From contig NZ_QLJH01000035.1 in assembly GCF_003951315.1 (NCBI RefSeq), positions 1 through 30,486 of the forward strand: a stretch of 30,486 nucleotides of DNA, given 5' to 3'. The DNA is from Sphingomonas sp. S-NIH.Pt15_0812. Lineage in GTDB: Bacteria > Pseudomonadota > Alphaproteobacteria > Sphingomonadales > Sphingomonadaceae. The position numbers were made by a program, and so were the translations under genes. This document shows, in pieces, positions 1-8,058 of the stretch. Under the pieces are notes generated by a model. That model was not told the DNA's origin. It saw only the letters and a list, made by a program, of their open reading frames with translations, and did no database searches. How positions within the stretch are numbered: the first letter of the stretch is position 1; every line of letters begins with the position of its first letter.

Positions 1-242
1 GCCCGTATCGCACCGTCGCGACGATCCGATTGCCGCGACAGGCGGCCTATGGTCCCGACCGCGTCCATTATTTCGACGAGGTGATGACGTTCCGCCCGGC
101 GCACAGCCTGGAGGCGCATCGCCCGCTCGGCGGCGTGATGCGCGCGCGCATGCAGGTCTACCATGCGCTCAGCGACTACCGCCACCGCGCAAACGGTATC
201 GCAGCCGCGAACACCGCCACCATCCAGGACATTCCAGCCTGA
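1..242 (+). CDS. C-terminal part of a catalase-family-like (heme peroxidase-like) protein
   Basis: The frame is open from the window edge (first full codon at base 3) to TGA at 240-242, so only about the last 79 residues are present. The tail contains MTFRPAHSLEAHRPLGGVMR followed by a Y-x-x-L-S-D-Y-R-H segment. This resembles the C-terminal block (S/T-F-x-P-W-H-x-L-x-x-H-R-P-L-G-x-I-x-R, then Y-x-x-x-S-x-x-R-H) that I recall from the catalase-family proteins annotated in many proteobacteria. The heme-binding and distal-histidine regions would lie upstream, outside the window, so activity cannot be judged. The SDR remnant follows 38 bp downstream on the same strand. The identification rests on this one block and is moderate. 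Confidence 0.5.
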   Translation, partial: PYRTVATIRLPRQAAYGPDRVHYFDEVMTFRPAHSLEAHRPLGGVMRARMQVYHALSDYRHRANGIAAANTATIQDIPA

Positions 243-280
243 GCGGGAACGCCAGTGCCGATCATAGTGAGAGGACCATC

Positions 281-1087
281 ATGAAGCTGGATGGCAACCA
301 CAACGTTCAGACGGAGAATATGTAACGGCCCGCTTTTCCAACAAAGGTTATCGTCATCACCGGTGCCGCCTCAGGGATCGGTGAAGGCGCCGCGCGCCGC
401 TTCGCCGAAGAAGGCGCGACGCTGGTGCTGGGCGACATCGACAAGGGCGCGCTCGACAAGCTGGCAAGCGAACTCAGCGGTATGGTCGAGGCCCGCGAAA
501 CTGACGTATCGGACCGCGCGGCATGTGAAGCTCTCGTCCAGGCTGCGATCGATCGCTTCGGTCGGATCGACGTGCTGGTCAACGACGCCGGCGTCGATCA
601 TCTCGGCAAGGTTGACGAGGGCGACTTCGCCGAATTCACCAAGGTGATTGAGACCGACCTGTACGGCGTCGTGCACATGAGCCGCGCCGCGATCGCGCAC
701 TTGCGCCAGTCAAAGGGCTGCATAGTCAATGTGTCGTCAGTGTCCGGTCTGGGCGGCGACTGGAACCGCAGCTTCTACTGCGCGGCGAAGGGGGCGGTGA
801 GCAACTTCACCCATGCGCTGGCGATGGACGAAGCGAAACACGGCGTCCGCGTCATCGCCGTCAACCCGTCGCTCACCTACACTGCGCTGACCGCGGGGAT
901 GAAGGAACAGCCCGAACTGATCGCCAAGTTCGAAGAGCGCATCCCGTTGGGCCGCGGTGCCGAGCCCGCCGACATCTCGGGGGCGATCGCGTTCCTGGCG
1001 AGCGAGGATGCGCATTTCGTGACGGGCGTGAATCTGCCGGTCGATGGCGGCCTGACGGCGTCAAACGGGCAACCGCCGCTGTCATGA
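281..1087 (+). pseudogene. Short-chain dehydrogenase/reductase interrupted by an early in-frame TAA
   Basis: This is a classical SDR (NAD(P)H-dependent oxidoreductase, about 260 residues). The nucleotide motif T-G-A-A-S-G-I-G is encoded at 359-382. NDAG (normally NNAG), VSSVSG and the catalytic Y-C-A-A-K (Tyr codon 776-778, Lys codon 788-790) follow, and the C-terminus has the usual V-D-G-G. An ATG at 281 with a good ribosome site (GAGAGG, about 268-273) is in this frame, but its frame meets TAA at 323-325 after 14 codons. Between that TAA and the GTG at 425 there is no ATG, GTG or TTG. A protein starting at 425 would lack the whole Rossmann nucleotide motif. The gene is therefore probably a nonsense-mutated pseudogene, or the sequence has an error near 320. 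The substrate cannot be told. A strong hairpin follows the stop. Confidence 0.75.
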
Positions 1088-1089
1088 CG

Positions 1090-1123
1090 AATAGTGGGCG
1101 GGCCCTTGCGCCCGTCCACTATT
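1090..1123 (+). terminator. Strong hairpin after the SDR gene
   Basis: Bases 1090-1102 and 1111-1123 form a 13-bp stem with a single G-U wobble around an 8-base loop, starting 3 bases after the SDR stop codon. The stem is GC-rich in its upper half. There is no long T-run, only ATTT shortly after, so this may be a weak intrinsic terminator or an mRNA 3' stabilising structure. Confidence 0.65.
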
Positions 1124-1188
1124 CCAGATTTGACCATGTCGCCGACGCCAAATTCATGACGGGTCAATTTTCTCAAGCCGACAGAGCT

Positions 1189-1624
1189 TAGAGTCAGGAC
1201 CCATCGATATCGGCGTCGCGATCTGATTCAGGCTCCATAAGGAGACCGGAATGAGCAATCTGTTTTGGCTGACGGATGAGCAGATCGAGCGGCTGCGGCC
1301 GTTCTTTCCCAAGAGCCATGGGAAGCTGCGGGTGGACGATAGGCGGGTGCTGAGCGGCATCGTGTTCGTCAACAAGAACGGGCTGCGCTGGCGCGATGCC
1401 CCGAGCGCCTACGGCCCGCACAAGACGCTATACAATCGGTGGAAGCGCTGGGGTGAGGCAGGCGTGTTCACACGCATGATGGAGGGATTGGCGAACGCAA
1501 GCGCGGAATCCGGAACGGTCATGATCGACGCGACTTATCTGAAGGCGCACCGCACGGCATCGAGCCTGCGGGTTAAAAAGGGGATCTTGGCCGCCTGATC
1601 GGCCGTACCAAAGGCGGCATGAAC
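1189..1624 (+). mobile_element. 5' part of an IS5-family (IS427-group) insertion sequence, truncated
   Basis: The left end lies near 1189-1200, where AGAGTCAGGACCC resembles the terminal repeats I know from this group. The exact tip is not certain. The element carries the first part of an IS5-type transposase from 1251. At 1624 the sequence passes directly into the TGTTTGATCCC end of the IS481 element. The right half of the IS5 element, including the catalytic domain and the right terminal repeat, is not found after the IS481 element or elsewhere in the window. Confidence 0.7.
1251..1624 (+). pseudogene. IS5-family transposase, N-terminal fragment
   Basis: The protein starts MSNLFWLTDEQIERLRPFFP and continues with W-R-D-A-P-x-x-Y-G-P-x-K-T-L-Y-N-R-W, the typical N-terminal region of IS427-group transposases. 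It reaches M-I-D-A-T-Y-L-K-A-H-R-T, where the first catalytic Asp lies. In this group the full transposase is made by a programmed frameshift. Here the first frame ends at 1598 shortly after the slippery run AAAAAGGGG (1575-1583). The second frame continues as L-G-R-L-I-G-R-T-K-G-G-M-N and is cut at 1624 exactly where family members continue with T-K-L. The second Asp and the Glu are gone, so it cannot be active. A ribosome site (AAGGAGA) precedes the ATG. Confidence 0.85.
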
Positions 1625-2651
1625 TGTTTGATCCCACGGTTTGATGGTGCAATCCTTTCGTTGGAATGGAAGGGGGCCGTATGGGACAGGTACGTCACGA
1701 GTGATCGCATGCGATCACTCGCCACGACCACGCACGCCGTCCGAGCAGCAATACAGCGATCGCAAGCTTCGCTCGCGACGTTGAGCCGTGAGTTGGGGAT
1801 CAACCCGAAAACGGTCGCGAAGTGGCGCAAGCGCGCAACCGTTGAGGATCTGAAGACCGGGCCGAAGGCCCCTCATTCTACGACCTTGTCCGAGGCGGAG
1901 GAGGCGATGGTTGTGGCGTTCCGGCGCCACACGCTGTTGCCGCTCGACGACTGTCTCTATGCGTTGCAGCCGTCGATACCGCACCTGACGCGGTCAGCGT
2001 TGCATCGTTGCCTCCAGCGGCACGGCATCTCCCGCCTGCCGGATATCGAGGGCGACAAACCGAAGCGGCAACGCTTCAAGCGCTACCCGATCGGCTTCTT
2101 CCACATCGATATCGCTGAGGTGCAAACTGCCGAAGGCAAGCTCTACCTGTTCGTCGGCATCGATCGCACCAGTAAGTTCGCCGTCACCCAACTGGTCGAC
2201 AAGGCTGACAGGCGCACAGCGTGGGAGTTCCTCGAACACCTGCTGAAGGCCGTACCTTACCGCATCCACACCATTCTGACAGACAACGGCATCCAGTTCG
2301 CCGATCAGCCTCGTAACCGCAACACCGCTTGGTCGCGTCAGATGCGCTTCGACATGATCTGCGAGGCAAACGACATCGAGCACCGTCTGATGAAACCGAA
2401 CCACCCGTGGACCAACGGACAAGTCGAGCGGATGAACCGGACGATCAAGGAAGCGACCGTCAAACGCTTCCACTACGAGAGCCATGACCAGCTCCGGACT
2501 CACCTCGCGGACTTCATGGCAGCCTACAATTTTGCCCGACGCCTCAAGACGCTCAGCGGCCTCACACCCTATGAATACATCGCCAAGATCTGGACGTCAG
2601 AGCCAGACCGGTTCATCGTCAACCCGATCCACCAAATGCCGGGACTAAATA
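1625..2651 (+). mobile_element. IS481-family insertion sequence, copy 1 (complete or nearly so)
   Basis: The left end (1625-1647, starting TGTTTGATCCC) and the right end (2629-2651, ending GGGACTAAATA) are imperfect inverted repeats matching at 15 of 23 positions. The left tip is confirmed by the second copy, whose similarity begins at the same base (30114). One transposase gene fills the element. No target-site duplication is visible between GAAC on the left and CCTA on the right. This fits a deletion or recombination after insertion, because the other half of the interrupted IS5 element is missing. A palindromic insertion at 1698-1721 distinguishes this copy from copy 2. Confidence 0.8.
1698..1721. 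repeat. 24-bp perfect palindrome inside IS481 copy 1
   Basis: The half-site CGAGTGATCGCA is followed directly by its exact reverse complement with no spacer. Copy 2 at 30114 lacks 16 bp of this palindrome at the corresponding point (CGTCATGGGT joined to GCGCCACGACC), so it is a later insertion in copy 1. It destroys the ancestral start frame and places an ATG at 1709. Confidence 0.9.
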
Positions 2652-2656
2652 CCTAG
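1709..2656 (+). CDS. IS481-family DDE transposase with an altered N-terminus
   Basis: This is a DDE integrase-fold transposase. The N-terminal HTH includes S-R-E-L-G-I-N-P-K-T-V-A-K-W-R-K-R. The core holds F-H-I-D-I-A-E-V (D134), L-T-D-N-G-I-Q-F (D192) and N-G-Q-V-E-R-M-N-R-T (E240), numbered from the ATG at 1709. In copy 2 the gene begins at an ATG giving MGQVRHGCATTT. Here the equivalent ATG at 1681 reads only M-G-Q-V-R-H-E before TGA, because a 16-bp insertion shifted the frame. The downstream frame can start at ATG 1709, in the centre of the palindrome, or at ATG 1619 in the IS5 remnant. The stop is 3-5 bases beyond the inferred IS end. The catalytic core is intact, so activity depends on whether the new start is used. 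Confidence 0.85.
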   Translation: MRSLATTTHAVRAAIQRSQASLATLSRELGINPKTVAKWRKRATVEDLKTGPKAPHSTTLSEAEEAMVVAFRRHTLLPLDDCLYALQPSIPHLTRSALHRCLQRHGISRLPDIEGDKPKRQRFKRYPIGFFHIDIAEVQTAEGKLYLFVGIDRTSKFAVTQLVDKADRRTAWEFLEHLLKAVPYRIHTILTDNGIQFADQPRNRNTAWSRQMRFDMICEANDIEHRLMKPNHPWTNGQVERMNRTIKEATVKRFHYESHDQLRTHLADFMAAYNFARRLKTLSGLTPYEYIAKIWTSEPDRFIVNPIHQMPGLNT

Positions 2657-2813
2657 ATCGCAGTAAATTTGACCCAGAACCGGTCATTCGTGGCCCCTCC
2701 CCTATTTTCTAACTGCGGCCATTCGTTCATATTCCGGGTATGGCCCCGCTTCGCCTTAAGCTTAGGGCTCCAATGTCGTAATCTGGGAGGGAAGCGGACT
2801 AAAGGACTAGATG

Positions 2814-3269
2814 CTAGCCGGCCCGAAAGCGTCGTCCTTTTGGCAGGAATGAGCCTAAAGCTGATGCGAGCGCGCCGATAACCAAGCAGTCACATAGAAG
2901 GGCAGCCAGCACGAACCCGCTTAACTTTCCGACGGCGGCATAATTCAATGCGTAGTGTAGCGCTACAAGAACGCCTACAGCGCTTATCTTAAACACGAAT
3001 GGCAAGGCTTCACTTAAGGCAAGAAGGTCTCCTTGGGATCGCGCTCGAGCGGCTGTCCAGATGAACCCCAACACTTTGATTGCTACCCCAATCATTCGCC
3101 AGCGTGCTTCTTGCCCGGGCCCGATCCCATCCCCGTACACGTACATTCCCAATTGATATTCGATTAGGTGCTGCACCGCCTCACCGATGACGGCAGGCAG
3201 CGCAACCAATGCTACAGATCGTAGCCTCAAGCCCTGCCATGGCTTTCGCGAATGAGGGAGTTGGGACAT
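2814..3269 (-). CDS. Small integral membrane protein of unknown function
   Basis: The protein is 151 residues with about four hydrophobic segments: near residues 18-33, 60-75, 90-112 and 118-142. The N-terminus and C-terminus are basic. A central stretch with E-x-x-Q-H-L-I-E-Y-Q-L-G-M-Y resembles a conserved hypothetical membrane protein that I recall from other sphingomonads (Q-H-x-x-E-x-x-L-G-M-F/Y motif), which supports it being a real gene. No enzymatic motif is visible. It is isolated between the IS nest and the M20 peptidase, and the DNA here is lower in GC than the catabolic modules. The start at 3269 has only a weak purine-rich site (AGGCAAGG, well upstream). The function is not known. 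Confidence 0.6.
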   Translation of the reverse strand: MSQLPHSRKPWQGLRLRSVALVALPAVIGEAVQHLIEYQLGMYVYGDGIGPGQEARWRMIGVAIKVLGFIWTAARARSQGDLLALSEALPFVFKISAVGVLVALHYALNYAAVGKLSGFVLAALLCDCLVIGALASALGSFLPKGRRFRAG

Positions 3270-3617
3270 AGGTTTGGACTTGGCCTTGCCTCATACAGCT
3301 TCAAGCGTCCACCTTTGGGCGAAAGCACTCACCCTGCCGCACCGTGACGACGACCCACATGCGGTCATGCAAGGCTCCCTGCCTGCCTTCCGACTTTGGT
3401 CGTTCGTTCACGTTCATAGCTCCCCGTCTCTAGCATAGGTGCGAAGACCATTGCGTGCGTTGCCGACCATGCATAGATTGCCCGGCGAATTGTCACGGTA
3501 TCAACAAACAATATTTGATTATAGGCTCGGCACTGAAGGTATAGCCTCGCTAAACTTATGGGTTTCTAAGGCTAGGAAGGCGTTGGCCATCTCAGCGGCT
3601 GGCCAAGAACTTATATA
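3270..3617. other. Intergenic stretch, no supported gene
   Basis: There are 348 bases between the small membrane protein and the end of the M20 peptidase. The only notable element is TTCCGACTTTGGTCGTTCGTTCACG (3388-3412, given here in two overlapping parts: TTCCGACTTTGGTCG and TCGTTCGTTCACG). It belongs to a dispersed family of intergenic motifs in this window. A 70-codon GTG-initiated open frame from 3439 runs into the 3' end of the peptidase gene and is not credible. Confidence 0.5.
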
Positions 3618-5045
3618 TCAATTTATCGCGAAGTACGTCGCTACGTCGTAGATGTAGTCGCGTCCGCGATACAGCGCATCGACGGAGATGCGCTCGTTGA
3701 GTCCATGCGTGCCCGACGTTGCGGGATCGTTCCACAATCCCGGAATGCCATAGGTGGGTATCCCTATCTTGCTCAGATACGTCGCATCGGTCGCACCCGC
3801 TGATTGAGTCGGTATAACCGGGACACCCGGAAAGTGCTTCGCGCCGATCTGGGCAATCGGTTTCAAGATGGCAGGGTCGAGATCCGGCGTCATAGCGACC
3901 GGCCGCTCCTGGATCGCACTGCGTAGAACCTTGACCTCAGGGTCTGCGACAATCTTTTCGATGGCAGCCTTGGTCTGCTCCGCCGTCTCTCCGGGCGCGA
4001 TCCGACAATTTACGCCCGCGGTTGCGCGCTGCGGGAGGGAGTTGGCGGCATGTCCGGCCGACAGCAAGGTCGCAACGCAGGTAGTGCGCAACAGGGGGTT
4101 CAAGCTCAGATCGGCTGCCACCGCAGTCGCCGCTGCTGCATCGGCAGGCTGCTTGCCGAGGCGAACCATCGCCGCGCCGATTGCGTCCTTTCGCATCGCA
4201 CCTGCCTGGACGAAGTAGGCCTGGGAGACGGGATTCAGATGGACTGGGAACTGCAGCGTGCTCAGCCTGGTGAGTGCTGCGGCCAGTCGGTAGATGGCAT
4301 TGTCTGGCATCGGTTGCGAACTGTGGCCGCCCCGATTCGTCACCTCGAGTACGAAGTTGCGTGGGCTTTTCTGCGAAACCTGAACGCCAAGCGTCTCAGG
4401 ACCGCCGCCAGGCGCCGTGCGGCCACCGCCGCCCTCGTTAAAGGCAAACCCCGCCTTCATCAGAGCAGGACGATTATCTACCAGCCAACCGGCGCCGTTG
4501 AGCACGTGCTCGTTGGTCCCCTCTTCCCCACAGGTAAGGGCCAGCTTGACAGTTCGTTGCGGCTTTACGCCGCTCTGCTTCCAGCGAATGAGCGTATCTG
4601 CGAAAATAGCAGCCTGCGCCTTGTCGTCACTGGCGCCGCGGGCATAGAAGTAGCCATCCTCTTCGATCAGCTTGAATGGGTCACGCACCCAATCCTCACG
4701 GTTCGCCTCGACCACGTCGATATGGGCAATCAACAGCATTGCTGGCAGACTGACATTGGTCCCGGCCCAGTTCACGACGAGACCACCGTCCCGGGGTCGT
4801 TCGGGAGGCGTATAGAGCGTCAGATCCCGATCAGCGAAGCCGACCTTACGCAACCGATCGGCAACGAGCGCCGCAGCCTTCGTGCAGTCACCAACGGACG
4901 AGGTCGTGTTGGTTTCCACCAGTTCCTTATAAAGCTCACGAAAAGCAGCCTGGTCGGGTCGCGTGACGGCTGTCTGTGCGGTAGCTGCCAAGGGCTGAAC
5001 GATAGTTGCTACCGTTGCCAAGAATGCAAAGGATGTGCGTGTCAT
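3618..5045 (-). CDS. Secreted M20-family metallopeptidase (carboxypeptidase/dipeptidase type)
   Basis: This is a zinc-dependent exopeptidase of 475 residues. The start chosen at 5045 gives a clear signal peptide (MTRTSFAFLATVATIVQPLA, then A-T-A-Q) and has AGGA 8 bases upstream. A longer frame to 5105 would place 20 polar residues before the signal and overlap the receptor stop. Metal and catalytic residues are visible: A-H-I-D-V (H108, D110), G-A-S-D-D-K (D140/D141) and C-G-E-E-G (E174/E175). A lid or dimer domain with N-R-G-G-H-S-S-Q-P follows, then the C-terminal half of the catalytic domain. It lies 56 bp after the TonB-dependent receptor gene on the same strand. This suggests a two-gene operon that captures peptides or amidated compounds and hydrolyses them in the periplasm. 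The actual substrate is unknown. Confidence 0.88.
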   Translation of the reverse strand: MTRTSFAFLATVATIVQPLAATAQTAVTRPDQAAFRELYKELVETNTTSSVGDCTKAAALVADRLRKVGFADRDLTLYTPPERPRDGGLVVNWAGTNVSLPAMLLIAHIDVVEANREDWVRDPFKLIEEDGYFYARGASDDKAQAAIFADTLIRWKQSGVKPQRTVKLALTCGEEGTNEHVLNGAGWLVDNRPALMKAGFAFNEGGGGRTAPGGGPETLGVQVSQKSPRNFVLEVTNRGGHSSQPMPDNAIYRLAAALTRLSTLQFPVHLNPVSQAYFVQAGAMRKDAIGAAMVRLGKQPADAAAATAVAADLSLNPLLRTTCVATLLSAGHAANSLPQRATAGVNCRIAPGETAEQTKAAIEKIVADPEVKVLRSAIQERPVAMTPDLDPAILKPIAQIGAKHFPGVPVIPTQSAGATDATYLSKIGIPTYGIPGLWNDPATSGTHGLNERISVDALYRGRDYIYDVATYFAIN

Positions 5046-5101
5046 GTGTGAGATCCTGTTCGACTGAAGCTTTACGGCGAGGTCTGACACGCGCTTCGTC
5101 A

Positions 5102-7412
5102 TCAAAAGCCCTTGCGCATGTTGATGCCGATCGTGCGAGGGCGGCTGGCGACGTAATAGTCAGGGGAACCAGTGGCCGACGCGACGCGGTTCAGACCGTA
5201 TTTGTTGAAGAGATTATTCGCGAAGAGGAATATCCCAAAGCTCGAGGCTCCCTGCACGCCGAGACGCGCGTTGAAGATGCTGAAGTTGCCGATCTCACGG
5301 TAGAAGGCGTTCGTCTGACGAAGTTCCGTGTTCATCTGCCCCGTATAGGTCAAATTCGAACCGTACAAATCCATCCAACCCGGTCCTGATCGGCGGGGTG
5401 TACTCCACGCCGGCTGCTGCCGTCGTCCGCGGGATGTAGGTCAGGACATCACCAGTACGGCCCGGCGCTGTCACGAAGCCGGTGGAGTCGACTTGGTCGG
5501 ATGTCAGCTCCGCCTTGTTATAATTGAAGCTGGCATTCAGGCTGACATGCTGCACCGGCCGTGCGAATGCCTCCAACTCGACCCCCCGTACACGCACAGC
5601 GGCCAGATTGTAGATGAAGTTGAAGTTTCCACCGCCCTGCTGAAGCGTGGACACCGAGGTCTGTACTTCGCTCCAATCCGTCTGATAGATCGCAAGGTTG
5701 AGGGTTGCCTTGCGGTCGAACCACGACGTCTTGGCGCCAAGCTCGTAATTCCATAGCGAGTCCGGTCGATAGACGAGGTATTGCGCTGGCAGATTCGGTA
5801 TGTTGTTGGCGCCGCCCGGACGGAAGCCCTGTGCGGCATTGGCATAGACCAGGACGTTGCGAGTGGCGCGCAACTCTGCGTTGAACTTTTTAACCCAACC
5901 CTTGGCGTTCGCCTGCGTCTCTTCATAGGGCCGCGGCTGCTGCCCATTGGTAAAATTGTATCCCTGATATTCACCACCCACCGTTTTCGTATAGTCGAAG
6001 TGCCGCAGGCCGACCGTGAGGGTAAGGGGTGAGAACAGCCGGTATCCCAATTCGCCGAAGAACGCGGTCTGCTTGACGCTCGTCAGGATGTTGCGGCCGC
6101 CCAGATTGTCGACTGGATCGCGCTGCCCACCGGTTTGCGGATCACCCGCGAAAGGCAATGTATCCGTTCGGTCAAATCGGTCTTCGTGAAACACCCCTAC
6201 CGAGTAGCGAAGCGGCCCCTCCCCATTCGAAGCTAATCGCGCCTCTTGGATGAAGTTGCGAACATAACGCGGTTGGTAGGCGCCAAAAGGCGCCTTCGAG
6301 CGGGCGTATGTCTGATAGGCGGTACGCTGCGCGGCCGTGCAGGTGGTGGTCGGCACCCCAAGCGCAATGCTTGTATAGAGTGGGCACCACCGGGCACTCG
6401 ACACGACGCTGGCAAAGGCGGCGTTGTTGTCGTTCGTGCTCTCGACATCCCAGCGATACCAGGATGCGCTCGTTGTCAATGTCGCGAAACCGAGGTCGAA
6501 TTTGCCGACGCCGTTATAGAGCTGAAGCTTGTCATGCCACGGCTGCCGGATCTGAAAGTCGGCCACAAACGGTCCAAGGACCGAGTTGTATTGCGACGTT
6601 CCGTCGATGTCCTGCTTCTGCAAAATCGCAGTCGCGACGATCGATATGTCGTCATTTGGGGTAAAGCCGAGCATAACGCGCCCGCCCTTCTGCGTCGCTC
6701 GATTGATGTTCCTGCCATCGAGCACGGTATAATCGACGTAGCCGCCCTGCCGCTCACCATATCCGACCACGCGCAGGGCCAGCCTGTCGGCGATGATCGG
6801 CACGTTCAGCGCGCCTTTGGCAAAAAAGCCAATGCCGCCTCCCTGCGTGTCGCTCATCTCAACTTCAGCGGCGCCTTCATACCGCCTGGCGTTCGGCTGA
6901 TTGAACAAGACTTGAAGCGTGCCCCCCATCGATCCAGAGCCGTAAAGCGTCCCCTGCGGCCCCCGAAGCACCTCGACCCGCTCGACGTCGAACAGATTGA
7001 GGTTGGGCGTGTTGCCCGCTGGATCCGAACTTGTGCCGGAGGGACCACTGAGCGGCGTCTCTCCATAGTAGAGACCAACTGTCGCCTCTCCTGAGGCTTG
7101 CACCCCACGAATGGATACCCGCGTCCGACCGGAGTCGCTCTCCGTAAGCTGCAAACCCGGGACCTGCCGTATGATGTCGGCTATCCCGGTTGCCCCTAGA
7201 TTCTGCAATCGTTCGCCGCCAAGCGCGGAGATGGAGATCGGTGTCGTCTGTACCGTCGAACTTCGTCTCAAAGCCGTGACGACGATCTCGCCACCGGCTT
7301 CGTCCGTGGTAGCCGGACTGTCGATCGGCTCTGATTTCTCCTGTGCAAGAAGCGGGAACGGTACCAGCAAGCCGGCAAATACCGGCAGCGTGAAACGTGC
7401 GACGGACCTCAT
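5102..7412 (-). pseudogene. TonB-dependent receptor with a frameshift near its 3' end
   Basis: This is an outer-membrane active-transport receptor. The N-terminal signal peptide is about 23 residues, ending L-L-A-Q. A TonB box (E-I-V-V-T-A-L-R-R) follows near residue 42, then a plug domain with V-P-G-L-Q-L, R-V-S-I-R-G-V and V-E-V-L-R-G-P-Q-G-T-L-Y-G, then a long beta-barrel. The first frame ends at 5295 with a nonsense-like tail. The true C-terminus (N-L-T-Y-T-G-Q-M-N-T ... F-N-K-Y-G-L-N-R ... I-N-M-R-K-G-F, final Phe) continues in another frame up to about 5374 and stops at 5102. The change of frame lies at about 5360-5390. Loss of the last strands would normally abolish barrel assembly, so this is a recent pseudogene or a sequencing error. 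It is upstream of, and probably co-transcribed with, the M20 peptidase. Confidence 0.85.
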
Positions 7413-8058
7413 CTTTCCCCTTTTCGTCAGCCACTTGCCCGCTTTCGAGCGCTGCGGCGAAGGAGGACAATATTTCCCATCGAATCAATAGGAGTTAAAC
7501 TTTGATACCGGCAAGGGAAATGACGCTGTTCAGCGCTTGACCTATCCACGCTGTCATGGGCGTTGCCGGGAGGGGCGCAGACCAGAGGCCGACGTCCAGA
7601 GCATCTTCGTCCCTAAATTGCCTAACGCTAGGCAGTCGACAGATGACGTTCGCGCTTTGAGGCGGATTGAGCCGCATACCGGCTGAGGCTGTCACATCGC
7701 GCCGACAGCCTTATCGGATTGGACCCACAATCGGCCATTCGGGCGCACTTTGCCTCTGCCGGAAAGCGGTCATTTATTCATCTCGATCCAGTCACTATAC
7801 GACCGGGATCTCCCAGCGGCCACATTCAAGGCAACAGGGAGATCACCAACGGTATGGCACTGTTCTGGCGTTGCAACCTATTGCATAATGCGGCCAATCA
7901 ACGATGGCAGCGTTGCAACATGTATAAGCTGCCTGCCCGCCGCCACCTATACGAAAATCCCGCGCATCTCTGGAAGCGACCTAATTCTTTGTGAGACAGC
8001 ATGATCTACGAGCAAACATTGAAAGCCGTCGGTCTTCGAACGTTGCCAGGCTCTACAC
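7413..8058. other. Intergenic stretch of about 650 bp, no supported gene
   Basis: This stretch lies between the receptor start and the ligI stop. It should hold the promoter of the receptor-peptidase operon and the end of the ligJ-ligI transcript. Visible features are an 8-bp inverted repeat (7686-7711) and two members of the dispersed motif family: TTGGACCCACAATCGGCCAT from 7719 and GGAAAGCGGTCATTTATTCA from 7761. Short open frames here (for example 66 codons on the minus strand at 7495-7695) resemble no family I recognise. Confidence 0.5.
7686..7711. repeat. 8-bp perfect inverted repeat with 10-base loop
   Basis: AGGCTGTC (7686-7693) and GACAGCCT (7704-7711) can form a hairpin. It is about 350 bases beyond ligI and about 270 bases upstream of the receptor gene. 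It could be a terminator for the lig transcript or an operator; there is no T-run to decide. Confidence 0.4.

Noticed and set aside
3439..3651. 70-codon plus-strand frame starting at GTG
   Set aside because: It overlaps the 3' end of the peptidase gene, has no ribosome site and resembles no known family.
4050..5051. 333-codon plus-strand frame over the M20 peptidase
   Set aside because: It is antisense to a peptidase with all metal ligands and a signal peptide; no family features.
6246..7094. 282-codon plus-strand frame over the frameshifted receptor
   Set aside because: It is a mirror frame of the receptor; no signal, domain or ribosome site.
7495..7695. 66-codon minus-strand frame upstream of the receptor
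   Set aside because: I considered a remnant of a regulator C-terminus, but no motif could be matched and there is no upstream continuation in frame.
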